A DNA stretch of 15,885 nucleotides from Marinospirillum sp. (GCA_007116865.1 SKHR01000080.1:1-15885); one strand, 5' to 3'; shown: positions 1-7,629, counted from the stretch's first letter. Program-made: numbers and translations. Notes: generated by a model from the letters alone, not told the origin.

Positions 1-486
1 CTGCGGCGTGATCAACCCCGCCAGGTGGTAACGAACAATGCCTTGCTTGTCGATCAGAAAAGTCTCTGGCGCGCCATAGACGCCCAAATCAAACGCCAAC
101 GCACGAACGCCATCTGGCTCAAACAGGTTCATGACATAGGGATTGCCATGCCGATCCAGAAAACGAAACGCCTGGGGGCGAGTGTCCTTATAGTTCAGCC
201 CGATGATCGGCACACCGGAGGCGGCAATTCGCAGGATCTGATCATGTTCCTGATAACAGGTCGGACACCAGCTGCCCCACACATTCAGCAGGAAAACTTC
301 ACCCAGCAGATCATCACGACTGACCTGCTGCTCGCGATTCTCCAGCAAGGGCAGGCTGAACTCCGGCATCGGCTTGTTCAGCAGTGCCGAAGCCCGTGCT
401 GAGGGGTCCATGCTCAACCCCTTATAGAGAAACACAGAGATCACCGCAAAAATCACAAAAGGGATAAATAACAGCGCACGTTTCAT
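1..486 (-). CDS. ccmG: CcmG/DsbE, thiol:disulfide interchange protein of cytochrome c maturation (partial, 3' end outside window)
   Basis: Periplasmic, membrane-anchored thioredoxin-like protein that keeps the CXXCH cysteines of apocytochrome c (or CcmH) reduced before haem attachment. Translating from the ATG at 486 gives 162 residues before the left edge; the family is usually about 180, so only the C-terminal tail is missing. Residues 4-21 form a hydrophobic membrane anchor. The redox motif WCPTC is at 73-77, followed by the family landmarks GLNYKD (about 96-101) and YGAPETF (137-143) with the cis-proline at 140. This layout matches E. coli DsbE as I remember it. The start is supported by AGGAG upstream, and the gene begins 12 bases after the ccmF stop, so it is in the ccm operon. 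Nothing looks broken in the visible part. Confidence 0.95.
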   Translation of the reverse strand, partial: MKRALLFIPFVIFAVISVFLYKGLSMDPSARASALLNKPMPEFSLPLLENREQQVSRDDLLGEVFLLNVWGSWCPTCYQEHDQILRIAASGVPIIGLNYKDTRPQAFRFLDRHGNPYVMNLFEPDGVRALAFDLGVYGAPETFLIDKQGIVRYHLAGLITPQ

Positions 487-498
487 TAGCAGAGTCTC

Positions 499-2463
499 CT
501 AGGATTCCGCACTGGCGCGCGCGCCAGGCACTCGAATCCGATAACGCCGATCCGTGATCGCCCAGATCGCCCCTAAACTGGCAATGAAGGAACCCCACCA
601 GATCCAGCGCACAAACGGCTTGTAGTGAATACGCATGGCCCAAGCATCGTCAGCCACTTTTTCACCCATCGCCACATAGATGTCCTTTAAAGGTCCCCAC
701 TTGATTGATACCTGGGTCATGGGCATGCCGCGAACCGGATAGAAGCGTTTTTCAGGCGTCAGGGTATTGACCAGGCGTCCCTGAGAATTATGGACTTCGA
801 CCACACCTCGCTCGGCAATAAAGTTAGGGCCTTCACGCTCGGTCAGTTCCGTCAAAGTGAAGTGATACCCCTTGACTTCCACCGTCTCACCCAGCGCCAT
901 GCGAACATCACGTTCTTCACCATAGTTGGACACCATGGTGACACCCAGCACGATCAAGGCGGCACCCACATGACCAAAGAACATGCCCCAGCGACTGCGG
1001 GTGATGCCCGCCCAGCCCCTGCGGGTTTGAGCAGCCGCCCACAGGTCTTTAATACTGGTCAGAGTCACCCAGATAAAGATGGTCAACCCCAAGGCGACCA
1101 GCAGACTCCAACGCCCATCATAAACCCAGGGCAGCAGGATAAAACCCAGCACCAGGGTGATAGCCGCAGCCAGCCAGACTTTTTTCTTGAGTTTGTCCCA
1201 GGCCATGGCTTTCCAGTCCGCCAAGGGGCCTAGCCCCATGAACACGCCGAGCAGCAGCATCTGCGGTACAAACAAGGCATTGAAGTAGGGAGGGCCGACA
1301 GAAATCTTGCCCAGGTCCAGCGCATCCATGATCAAGGGATAAACCGTACCCAACAAGACCGTGATCATGGCGACGACCAGCAGGATATTGTTCGCCAGCA
1401 TAAAAGCATCACGCGAGAGCAGGGTGTAAGTCGCCTTGGCGCTCATGGTCGGCACGCGGATCGCATAAACCAGCAGTGAAACACCGATGGTGACCGCCAG
1501 CAACACCAACAGGAAGAAACCCCGCTCTGGATCATTGGCAAAGGCGTGCACCGAATTCAGTACCCCTGAACGAACCAGGAAAAAGCCCAGCAGACTTAAA
1601 GAAAAAGTGAAGATCGACAGCAGCACGGTCCAGCTTTTGAAAATGCCGCGCTTTTCGGTCACGGCCAGAGAGTGCATCAGTGCTGTACCTGTGAGCCAAG
1701 GCAGCAGGGAGGCATTCTCAACTGGATCCCAGAACCACCAGCCCCCCCAGCCAAGCTCGTAATAAGCCCACCAGGAGCCGATCGCAATACCGACCGTCAA
1801 AAACGCCCAAGCGGTTGTAGTCCAGGGGCGGCTCCAGCGCGCCCAGGCTGCATCCAGCTTACCGGTCCACAGAGCAGCCAGTGCAAAGGCAAAGGTCACT
1901 GCAAAGCCCACATACCCCATATAAAGCAGCGGGGGATGGAAAATCAGCCCCGGATCCTGCAGCATCGGGTTCAAATCGGCGCCATCAATCGGGATATTCG
2001 GCAAATAACGATCAAAGGGATTGGACGTCAGTATCACAAACAGCATCATACCGATACTGACAAAGCCCAGTACCGACAACACCCGCGCCAGCATTTCAGT
2101 TGGGAGGCCCCGCGATAGACTCACCGCAAAGGTCCAGCCAGCCAGAATCCACAACCACAAGAGCAAGGAGCCTTCGTGTGCCCCCCACACCGCACTCATC
2201 TTGTAAAACCAAGGCAGTGCAGAGTTGGAGTTATTAGCGACATACACCACGCTAAAGTCATCGACCAGGAAGCTGACCGTCAACAAAACGAGGCTGACAC
2301 TGAGCAGTGCAAACTGTGCCCAGGCGGCCGGTTGTGCGTAAGCCAGCCACAAGGGCTGACGCGTCACACTGCCCAGCATAGGGACCAGTGCCTGTACCAC
2401 AGCCATGACCAGAGCCAGGATCAGCGCAAACTGCCCAAGCTCTGGATAAAAGAGTATATCCAT
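499..2463 (-). CDS. ccmF: CcmF, haem lyase subunit of System I cytochrome c maturation
   Basis: Large polytopic inner-membrane protein that takes haem from holo-CcmE and, with CcmH and CcmI, attaches it to apocytochrome c. The protein is 654 residues, the usual size, and consists mostly of hydrophobic helices. The tryptophan-rich haem-handling segment WGGWWFWDPVEN lies at about 239-250. Conserved histidine regions are HEGS (His96), HPPLLYMGY (His176), MHS (His264) and NSVHAF (His306). A soluble periplasmic domain follows near the C-terminus, before a last membrane helix. I chose the ATG at 2463; a TTG codon sits directly before it and would add one residue. The ribosome site is weak (GGGGCTTTC). 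The gene starts 18 bases after ccmE and ends 12 bases before ccmG. Confidence 0.97.
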   Translation of the reverse strand: MDILFYPELGQFALILALVMAVVQALVPMLGSVTRQPLWLAYAQPAAWAQFALLSVSLVLLTVSFLVDDFSVVYVANNSNSALPWFYKMSAVWGAHEGSLLLWLWILAGWTFAVSLSRGLPTEMLARVLSVLGFVSIGMMLFVILTSNPFDRYLPNIPIDGADLNPMLQDPGLIFHPPLLYMGYVGFAVTFAFALAALWTGKLDAAWARWSRPWTTTAWAFLTVGIAIGSWWAYYELGWGGWWFWDPVENASLLPWLTGTALMHSLAVTEKRGIFKSWTVLLSIFTFSLSLLGFFLVRSGVLNSVHAFANDPERGFFLLVLLAVTIGVSLLVYAIRVPTMSAKATYTLLSRDAFMLANNILLVVAMITVLLGTVYPLIMDALDLGKISVGPPYFNALFVPQMLLLGVFMGLGPLADWKAMAWDKLKKKVWLAAAITLVLGFILLPWVYDGRWSLLVALGLTIFIWVTLTSIKDLWAAAQTRRGWAGITRSRWGMFFGHVGAALIVLGVTMVSNYGEERDVRMALGETVEVKGYHFTLTELTEREGPNFIAERGVVEVHNSQGRLVNTLTPEKRFYPVRGMPMTQVSIKWGPLKDIYVAMGEKVADDAWAMRIHYKPFVRWIWWGSFIASLGAIWAITDRRYRIRVPGARASAES

Positions 2464-2481
2464 CAAGAAAGCCCCGATTGC

Positions 2482-2958
2482 TTAGTACTGGTTTTGTGGT
2501 GCTTGATTACGAAAGGGTGAGTGGTCCGGCATCTGCCCGGCTGCCTCAAGCGCAGCGGCCACTTCTGGCGGCATATAGTTTTCATCATGGCGCGCTAAAA
2601 CCTGACTGGCAACAATTTCGCCAGTCTCATTCAAGCGGCCCACGACCACTACGCCCTGCCCCTCACGGAACAGATCCGGCAGAATCTTATCGTAGTTGAT
2701 CCAGATCTCAGCGTTGTAATCCGTTACTGCAAAACGCACATTCAGGCTGTCTGAATCACGCTGCACACTGCCATCGACGACCATGCCACCGGCACGGATT
2801 TCACGATCCAGTGGCGCCTCTCCCTGGACGATCTGAGTGGGTGCAAAAAACAGGTTGATGTTGGCGCTCAGTGCGTAAAGGGTCAGACCCACCGCAATCG
2901 CCAAGGCCGAGAGCATCAAACCAATCAAAGCGAGTTTTTTCTTTCTTTTAGGCGTCAT
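2482..2958 (-). CDS. ccmE: CcmE, periplasmic haem chaperone
   Basis: Membrane-anchored periplasmic protein that binds haem covalently through a histidine after loading by CcmC and CcmAB, then delivers it to CcmF. It has 158 residues. A positively charged N-terminus (KRKKK) precedes a single membrane helix at about 9-30, followed by the beta-barrel domain. The haem-binding motif LARHDENYMPPEV is intact, with the covalent histidine at 124 and the haem-ligand tyrosine at 128 (His130 and Tyr134 in E. coli). A flexible tail rich in Pro, Asn and Gln ends the protein. It starts 14 bases after ccmD with a weak ribosome site, which suggests coupling to upstream translation. Confidence 0.97.
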   Translation of the reverse strand: MTPKRKKKLALIGLMLSALAIAVGLTLYALSANINLFFAPTQIVQGEAPLDREIRAGGMVVDGSVQRDSDSLNVRFAVTDYNAEIWINYDKILPDLFREGQGVVVVGRLNETGEIVASQVLARHDENYMPPEVAAALEAAGQMPDHSPFRNQAPQNQY

Positions 2959-2972
2959 TGTCTTCGATTACC

Positions 2973-3176
2973 TTAAGTATCACTAGCAGAAGCGGGCGTA
3001 TTCTGGTTAGCCTGGCGTCGGTATTCGCGTTGCAACTGGTTACGTGTTGCCTTGAGTTTCAACCAAGGCAGCAACACATTGCCAATCAGGATCAACAAAC
3101 CCAGTGCAAACGAACTCCACACGTAAAGCCCGTGGCCTCCCATCGCCAGAAAGTCGGACAAGTTATCAAAGCTCAT
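2973..3176 (-). CDS. ccmD: CcmD, small membrane protein of the CcmABCD haem-release complex
   Basis: Small single-pass inner-membrane protein that helps release holo-CcmE from the CcmABC complex. The 67-residue product begins with the family signature FLAMGGHGLYVW (about 9-20), then a membrane helix (about 18-40) and a basic cytoplasmic tail (LKLKATRNQLQREYRRQ). It starts only 3 bases after the ccmC stop, and a GGAG inside the 3' end of ccmC can serve as its ribosome site. This is consistent with translational coupling. The short length is normal for the family. Confidence 0.93.
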   Translation of the reverse strand: MSFDNLSDFLAMGGHGLYVWSSFALGLLILIGNVLLPWLKLKATRNQLQREYRRQANQNTPASASDT

Positions 3177-3179
3177 AGT

Positions 3180-3929
3180 TCACTTTTTCTCCAGCGTTTC
3201 ACGAACCCAACCGGACTTACGCTCACGCAGCAGCACTTCGGCGCGTGCGCGCAGCAGCACAGACCAACCCAGCAGCGCGTAAAAGCCCAGCACCATGATC
3301 AAAAGCGGCAGCCACATGGAAGCCGGCATGGCCGGTTTTTGGGTCAGCGTAAAGGTTGCCGGTTGATGCAGGGTATACCACCAATCCACCGAGTATTTGA
3401 TGATCGGAATGTTAATCACCCCGACGATCGCCAGCAAGGCACAAGCCTTAGCTGCAACCTCTTGAGGTTTTAAGGCTTCTCTCAGGGCGATCAAGCCCAG
3501 ATAAAGAAAAAATAAAATCAGCATAGAGGTGAGTCGGGCATCCCACATCCACCAGGTGCCCCAGGTAGGCACGCCCCAAATAGCACCAGTGGCTAAAGCC
3601 ATAAAGGTCATGCCGGCACCGATCGGTGCCATGGACTGGGCCACCACATCCGCCATTTTCATTTTCCAGACCAGCAGCACGACTCCGGCAATGGCCATCA
3701 TCACATAGATGGACTGCGCCAGAATCGCTGAGGGCACATGCAAATAGATGATTCTAAAGCTATTGCCCTGCTGATAGTCCATCGGCGCATACACCAAACC
3801 CCAGACCAGCCCCACGCTCAACAACACCAACGCCGAAATGGCAAACCAGGGCAACCAGCGCCCGGTGATCTGGTAAAACCACTTAGGAGAGCCCAATCGA
3901 TGGTACAGGGTAGTCAGCCATTTCCACAC
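3180..3929 (-). CDS. ccmC: CcmC, haem-handling protein that loads haem onto CcmE
   Basis: Inner-membrane protein of the haem-handling family, with six predicted helices, that presents haem to CcmE. The protein has 249 residues. The tryptophan-rich motif WGTWWMWDARLTS is at about 123-135. The two axial-ligand histidines are visible: His64 in YLHVPS and His188 in WYTLHQ. The start is a GTG at 3929, because a good GAGGTG ribosome site lies 7 bases upstream and the N-terminus WKWLTTLYHRLGSPKWFY is family-like. It is separated from ccmB by 40 bases, the largest gap in this cluster, and nearly touches ccmD downstream. Confidence 0.96.
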   Translation of the reverse strand: MWKWLTTLYHRLGSPKWFYQITGRWLPWFAISALVLLSVGLVWGLVYAPMDYQQGNSFRIIYLHVPSAILAQSIYVMMAIAGVVLLVWKMKMADVVAQSMAPIGAGMTFMALATGAIWGVPTWGTWWMWDARLTSMLILFFLYLGLIALREALKPQEVAAKACALLAIVGVINIPIIKYSVDWWYTLHQPATFTLTQKPAMPASMWLPLLIMVLGFYALLGWSVLLRARAEVLLRERKSGWVRETLEKK

Positions 3930-3936
3930 GTTTGTT

Positions 3937-3942
3937 CACCTC
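3937..3942 (-). promoter_or_regulatory. Ribosome binding site GAGGTG for ccmC
   Basis: GAGGTG on the minus strand sits 7 bases before the GTG start of ccmC. It decides the use of this non-ATG start. Confidence 0.7.
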
Positions 3943-3969
3943 AATCAAATCAAGCTTTTTAATTATCAT

Positions 3970-4701
3970 TTATTCGCCAGAGACGGCAATTTTCAATCCT
4001 GCTGCAATGGCCCAGGGCGACAAGCTCAGTGCCAGTAAAACCAGCGCGCCCAGCAAAGCCAGATGAGCCCCAGGTGGGTTGCCCACAATCGCGGCCTGCA
4101 TGGCACCCGTCCCAAAAATCAGGATCGGAATATACAGGGGCAGTACCAGCAAGGTCATTAACACGCCTGACTTGCCAACCCCCGCCGTCAATGCAGCCCC
4201 GATCGAACCAATCAAGCTCAGTGCCAGACTACCCAGGAGCAAGGACAACATCAGCACACCCTGCGCCTGCCAGGGCAGATAAAGCATGACCCCCAAAAAG
4301 GGTGATAAAAACACCAACGGCAAGCCGGATAACAACCAGTGAACGCCCACCTTCGCCAGCGCCAGGGGCGCGACCGGATAACCACTGACCAGGGTTTGCT
4401 CTAAAGAGCCATCCAGCAAATCCGGACGAAACAGCGCATCCAGGGACATCAATGTCGCCAGCAACGCAGCCACCCAAAGCACACCGGGCGCAACCGGTGC
4501 CAGAATCTCCTGCGTCGGTGAAATGCCAAGCGGAAACAACACCACCACCAGCGCAAAAAACACCAAGGGATTCAGCAGATCCCCACGACGCCGCACCTGC
4601 AATCGCCACTCTCGCAGCAAAGCCGCTTTAAAGACCGCAAAATCACCGGGTGGGTTCCCCTGTCCCTGCACCACTGCCTCAAAACGCGCGGGTGATTTCA
4701 T
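3970..4701 (-). CDS. ccmB: CcmB, membrane subunit of the CcmAB ABC transporter
   Basis: Integral membrane partner of the ATPase CcmA; the CcmAB complex uses ATP hydrolysis to release holo-CcmE from CcmC. The protein has 243 residues. The family core begins around residue 25 with REWRLQVRRRGDLLNPLVFF, and six hydrophobic segments follow. The N-terminus carries about 20 extra hydrophilic residues compared with the roughly 220-residue family average. The start is nevertheless well supported: GGAGG lies 7 bases upstream, and the ATG overlaps the ccmA stop as ATGA, a classic coupling arrangement for a fixed subunit ratio. No recognition motif is missing from the core. Confidence 0.94.
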   Translation of the reverse strand: MKSPARFEAVVQGQGNPPGDFAVFKAALLREWRLQVRRRGDLLNPLVFFALVVVLFPLGISPTQEILAPVAPGVLWVAALLATLMSLDALFRPDLLDGSLEQTLVSGYPVAPLALAKVGVHWLLSGLPLVFLSPFLGVMLYLPWQAQGVLMLSLLLGSLALSLIGSIGAALTAGVGKSGVLMTLLVLPLYIPILIFGTGAMQAAIVGNPPGAHLALLGALVLLALSLSPWAIAAGLKIAVSGE

Positions 4702-5357
4702 CGGCCTTCCTCCACACTGGCCTGCAACACCAGCTTTTTCAAACCCGGCAGACCTTCCAGGGCATGATGGCTGATCAACACCACCGCACCTCCGGCACGG
4801 GTATGTGCCACCATCCGCTGCTCCAAAGCCGCCACCGCCGCCTTATCCAGCGCGGTAAAAGGTTCATCCAGCAGCCAAAAAGGCTTGTGAGTGATCAATA
4901 AACGCGCCAAGGCAACCCGGCGTTTTTGCCCAGCTGACAGCTGATGAGCCGGTTGATCCTCATAGCCCTGCAAACCCACCTGAGCCAGCGCCTGTTCTAA
5001 CAAGGCTTCGTCAGTTTCACCTTCTTGTGCCGCATACCATGAGAGGTTTTCCAGCGTGGTGAGTTCCGGCTTGATGCCCGCCAAGTGCCCCAGGAATAAG
5101 GTTGCCTGATAGAACTCAGACCACTGATCCTCCAATGGCTCACCTTGCCACAAAAGGCGGCCTTCAACGGCCGGCAGCAAGCCAGCCAACACCCGCATCA
5201 AACTGGTTTTGCCCACACCATTAGGACCTTCAATCTGTAGCATATCGCCCGCAGACACAGAAAAACTCAAATCAGAAAACAGACGCCGTTCATCACGCTC
5301 GCAGGCCAGTTGTTCAACTTGAAGCCAGGCAGACGCCGCAGAAGGGGGTTCAAACAT
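4698..5357 (-). CDS. ccmA: CcmA, ATP-binding subunit of the haem-exporter-type ABC complex
   Basis: Cytoplasmic ATPase that works with CcmB to drive release of haem-loaded CcmE. The 219-residue protein has all ABC elements in order: Walker A GPNGVGKTS (44-52), the CcmA-type Q-loop region FLGHLAGIK (88-96), signature LSAGQ (140-144), Walker B FWLLDEP (160-166), D-loop ALD and the H-loop histidine at 197. It is the first gene of the ccm cluster and overlaps ccmB by 4 bases. The ribosome site at the ATG at 5357 is poor, and the first 10 residues are beyond what most relatives have, so the true start could be slightly inside. The cluster promoter should lie in the 140-base gap shared with the divergent FliK-like gene. 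Confidence 0.95.
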   Translation of the reverse strand: MFEPPSAASAWLQVEQLACERDERRLFSDLSFSVSAGDMLQIEGPNGVGKTSLMRVLAGLLPAVEGRLLWQGEPLEDQWSEFYQATLFLGHLAGIKPELTTLENLSWYAAQEGETDEALLEQALAQVGLQGYEDQPAHQLSAGQKRRVALARLLITHKPFWLLDEPFTALDKAAVAALEQRMVAHTRAGGAVVLISHHALEGLPGLKKLVLQASVEEGR

Positions 5358-5497
5358 CAGGGATTGGCCTTATATGCAGCATTTCTTTTAGCTGCTCACT
5401 TTACTATGATCCTTTAACAACTGCCAGAGATGGCCGATAGGATAATGACTTAACTCAGCCCGGTATCCATCGGTAAAACAAGGACTCACCTTCTGCC
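5358..5497. other. Divergent intergenic region between ccmA and the FliK-like gene
   Basis: This 140-base gap must hold the start signals of two units running in opposite directions. On the plus strand it has a sigma-28-like promoter, described separately. On the minus strand I find no convincing sigma-70 promoter for ccmA and no clean FNR/ANR dyad. A 5-base inverted repeat, GCAGC (5376-5380) and GCTGC (5391-5395) with a 10-base loop, lies in the ccmA leader; it is too short to interpret. Confidence 0.6.
5414..5440 (+). promoter_or_regulatory. Candidate FliA (sigma-28) promoter of the FliK-like/FlhB-like pair
   Basis: TTAA at 5414-5417 is followed by exactly 15 bases and then GCCGATAG at 5433-5440. 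The flagellar sigma-28 consensus is TAAA, 15 bases, GCCGATAA, so the -10 matches 7 of 8 and the -35 core 3 of 4 with perfect spacing. It would start transcription around 5447, about 50 bases before the start codon. A weaker sigma-70 reading overlaps it (TTAACA, 18 bases, TAGGAT). The downstream genes are flagellar-type and fliA itself is in this window, which fits. Confidence 0.6.
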
Positions 5498-6880
5498 ATG
5501 CAAAGCCTCACTGCGAACCTTCAGGCGCGATTAGATCAAAGCCTGCTCAATATTCTCAGCCAGATGCGCGCCCTGCCCGCAGAGGGGCGCAGTGCTTTGC
5601 AACCAGGACAAACCAGTACGGCCCTGTTGCTCTCCACTCAAAGCAGCACAGGTGGTGGTTACTTATTGAATTTTCAGCTGACCAATGGCGAAACCCTGAG
5701 CCTGCGCTCAGAGCGACCACTCCAGGCGGGGATCACCCTGCAACTGCTGGCCCGTCAGGATGGGCGTTTTGATTTGCGTCCCGTGACTCAACCGCCACCA
5801 GCCCCTGCGCGAGCAGACACCACGGCCGCCTCCTCGACCCCGCGTCACGAAACCGCCCCCCTAACGAGCCCGAGTCAAACAGCGCCTTTGACCCCACCTG
5901 CCAGTCCAACGCCTTCAGCAGACTCCCGCCCTCCGGCCAGTCTGCAAACCCTGCTCGCACTGGCGGGTGAACAGTTGCGTCAGGCGCTGCCAAGACAAGC
6001 CCCTCTGATGGAGCCACTGCGTCAATTGACGACATTACTGCGTGCACAACCCGCTGGGCCTTTACAACCTCAAGCGAGCCCCGGCTCTCAGCCCGGTGGC
6101 GCAGTGCTTCAGGCGAATCCATCTGGCCCAGCCTCGCTCAGTCAGTTGATGCAGGCACTGGCACCCTTGTTACAGCAGGTGCCTCAGGGCAACCAGACAC
6201 CCAGCGCCCAGCAATTACAGCAGTTCATTCCCTTCAGCGGCCTGCTGCTTGAAGCGCAGCTGGTTCGCTCACCCACCGCCAGTGGGATACAAAACGATCT
6301 GAAGTTTCTGTTGCAGCAAGCCAGCAGTCAATTGCGAGAAATGGCCAGCCGCCCCAGTGCCACGCTGCAGCAGGTACAAACCCAACAACAGGTCACCCAG
6401 AATGTGCAGGCGGCTTTGGCACGAATTCAAGTGTTACAACACACCAGCCTGCAATCCACCCAAGTCAGCCATGAACGTGGTTTGCCCGCCCAGGTCATAC
6501 AGATGGATCTGCCTTACAGTGTTCGGGGTGATTGGTTTCAGGCACACCTGGAAATACGTCGCTGGCTGGAGGAACATGAAGAAGCGGAGGCACGAGAGGA
6601 GGCCTTGAGCAAAACCCGCGGCTGGGAGGTGCGCCTCAGTTTTGAGTTGCAACACTGGGGCAAACTCCATACTCATCTCAAGCTAAAGGACGAAAACCTC
6701 AAGGCCGACATCTGGGTTGAAACCCCCAGCCATCTGCCCAAGGTTGCAAAACAGGCCGAGATACTGGCCGCCCGCTTACGCCGCGTTGGTGCCGAAATCG
6801 AACGCGTTGAGTGTCACCCCGGCACACCGCCGGACCCATTAAAAAACCGTTTAAGCGGCATGATCGATACCAGGATTTAG
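5498..6880 (+). CDS. FliK-family flagellar hook-length control-like protein
   Basis: The 460-residue protein has the build of FliK: a modest N-terminal region (about 1-100, with a beta-rich stretch around GGGYLLNFQLTNGETLSL), a long low-complexity middle rich in Pro, Gln, Ser and Thr (about 100-300), and a compact C-terminal domain (about 375-445). The C-terminal domain has the alternating pattern of the Flg_hook family (VRLSFELQHWGKLHTHLKL, then a helix LAARLRRVGAEIERVEC). In FliK this domain contacts FlhB to switch export from hook to filament substrates. The partner gene, 4 bases downstream, is an FlhB-C-like protein, which supports the call. Flagellated relatives usually carry the main fliK with fliE-J genes, so this may be a second, divergent FliK-type protein. 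The ribosome site (AAGGA, 13 bases away) is weak. Confidence 0.75.
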   Translation: MQSLTANLQARLDQSLLNILSQMRALPAEGRSALQPGQTSTALLLSTQSSTGGGYLLNFQLTNGETLSLRSERPLQAGITLQLLARQDGRFDLRPVTQPPPAPARADTTAASSTPRHETAPLTSPSQTAPLTPPASPTPSADSRPPASLQTLLALAGEQLRQALPRQAPLMEPLRQLTTLLRAQPAGPLQPQASPGSQPGGAVLQANPSGPASLSQLMQALAPLLQQVPQGNQTPSAQQLQQFIPFSGLLLEAQLVRSPTASGIQNDLKFLLQQASSQLREMASRPSATLQQVQTQQQVTQNVQAALARIQVLQHTSLQSTQVSHERGLPAQVIQMDLPYSVRGDWFQAHLEIRRWLEEHEEAEAREEALSKTRGWEVRLSFELQHWGKLHTHLKLKDENLKADIWVETPSHLPKVAKQAEILAARLRRVGAEIERVECHPGTPPDPLKNRLSGMIDTRI

Positions 6881-6884
6881 CCCC

Positions 6885-7187
6885 ATGACTTACTCGCACC
6901 AGCCGCTCTCTCACCCTCGCCGCGCACTGGCATTACAGTATGACGGGGTTGGCGCCCCCAGAGTGACCGCCAAGGGCCTGGCTGAAGTCGCCGACCGTAT
7001 CATTGCCCTGGCCGAGGAACATGGTGTACCGCTGTATGAAGACCCACAGCTGGCAGCCGCTTTATCCCACCTGGAGCTGGGAGAAGAGATTCCGGAATTG
7101 CTCTATCTGGCGATTGCCGAAGTCCTGGCCTTTGTTTATGACCTGGATCAGCTGGAAGAGAAAAAACGCCGCGCAGGCATCAGTTGA
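6885..7187 (+). CDS. FlhB/EscU C-terminal-domain-like protein (export-switch homologue without the membrane domain)
   Basis: A 100-residue soluble protein equivalent to the cytoplasmic domain of FlhB/YscU/EscU, the type III export switch. Visible family features are ALQYDGVGAPRVTAKG (15-30), AEEHGVPLYEDPQLAAAL (about 43-60), EEIPELLYLAIAEVLAFVY (about 68-86) and a charged tail. It has no transmembrane segments. The autocleavage tetrapeptide NPTH is absent: the matching area reads SHPRRALALQ, so it is not a self-cleaving switch. Such stand-alone FlhB-C proteins (FlhX/YlqH in Bacillus) occur next to FliK-like genes, as here. It starts 4 bases after the upstream stop with AGGA as ribosome site. 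Its last 8 bases overlap the convergent DUF2802 gene. Confidence 0.85.
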   Translation: MTYSHQPLSHPRRALALQYDGVGAPRVTAKGLAEVADRIIALAEEHGVPLYEDPQLAAALSHLELGEEIPELLYLAIAEVLAFVYDLDQLEEKKRRAGIS

Positions 7188-7629
7188 GCGTGTAGCGCTC
7201 TTCACGCGCAGGCGGATTGCCCGCCTGGGCTTTGATTTCAGAGTGAATCAGGGTGATCAGTTCGGCCTCAACTCGGGCCAGACCACAGTTGTTGATCAGA
7301 TCTTCGGTTGACGCACCCATCTCCACCAAACGTACCGCATAGGCGTAGGGAATACTGCCCGGATCTCGTTGCTCGATCTCGATCTGCTTTTCCATGGTTG
7401 AGCTCAGGCGTTTTTCGACCTGAACCAGACGCTGCCCGACACCCATAGCGCCTTTGCTCATGGCGTAGTTTTCCTGACGCAAAGCCTCCATGGCTTGCTG
7501 CTGCTCTTCCTGCCACTGATGCAGCTGCTGGCGCAGTGCACGAAGCTTCCAGCTCGATGCAACGGCCAGTAGCAGCGCGACCGTAGTCACACCTGCCAGA
7601 GTTGCTTCAATCAGTGTCAATCCCTGCAT
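7180..7629 (-). CDS. DUF2802 family membrane-anchored protein at the end of the chemotaxis operon
   Basis: A 149-residue protein of the DUF2802 type, a family that commonly follows cheW in gammaproteobacterial chemotaxis clusters; its role is not known to me. Residues 5-27 form an N-terminal membrane helix. A helical, Gln- and Glu-rich stretch follows (about 28-85, LRQQLHQWQEEQQQ), probably a coiled coil. The conserved C-terminal segment is DPGSIPYAYAVRLVEMGAS then EDLINNCGLARVEAELITLIH, which looks like a helix-turn-helix. I chose the ATG at 7629 because it overlaps the cheW stop as TAATG; a GTG at 7653 would add 8 residues inside cheW. The gene's 3' end runs 8 bases into the end of the oppositely oriented FlhB-like gene. 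Confidence 0.85.
   Translation of the reverse strand: MQGLTLIEATLAGVTTVALLLAVASSWKLRALRQQLHQWQEEQQQAMEALRQENYAMSKGAMGVGQRLVQVEKRLSSTMEKQIEIEQRDPGSIPYAYAVRLVEMGASTEDLINNCGLARVEAELITLIHSEIKAQAGNPPAREERYTLN

Noticed and set aside
530..550. TCCGATAA on the plus strand inside ccmF, resembling a sigma-28 -10 box
   Set aside because: It would read antisense within ccmF towards no plus-strand gene, and I found no matching -35.
2958..3473. Plus-strand open frame of 171 codons opposite ccmD and ccmC
   Set aside because: Antisense to two well-supported ccm genes, with a His/Gln/Arg-rich translation typical of the reverse of membrane-protein codons.
5733..6122. Minus-strand open frame of 129 codons inside the FliK-like gene
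   Set aside because: It is antisense to the Pro/Gln-rich middle of the FliK-like protein, where biased codons keep the reverse frame open. No ribosome site or known family.
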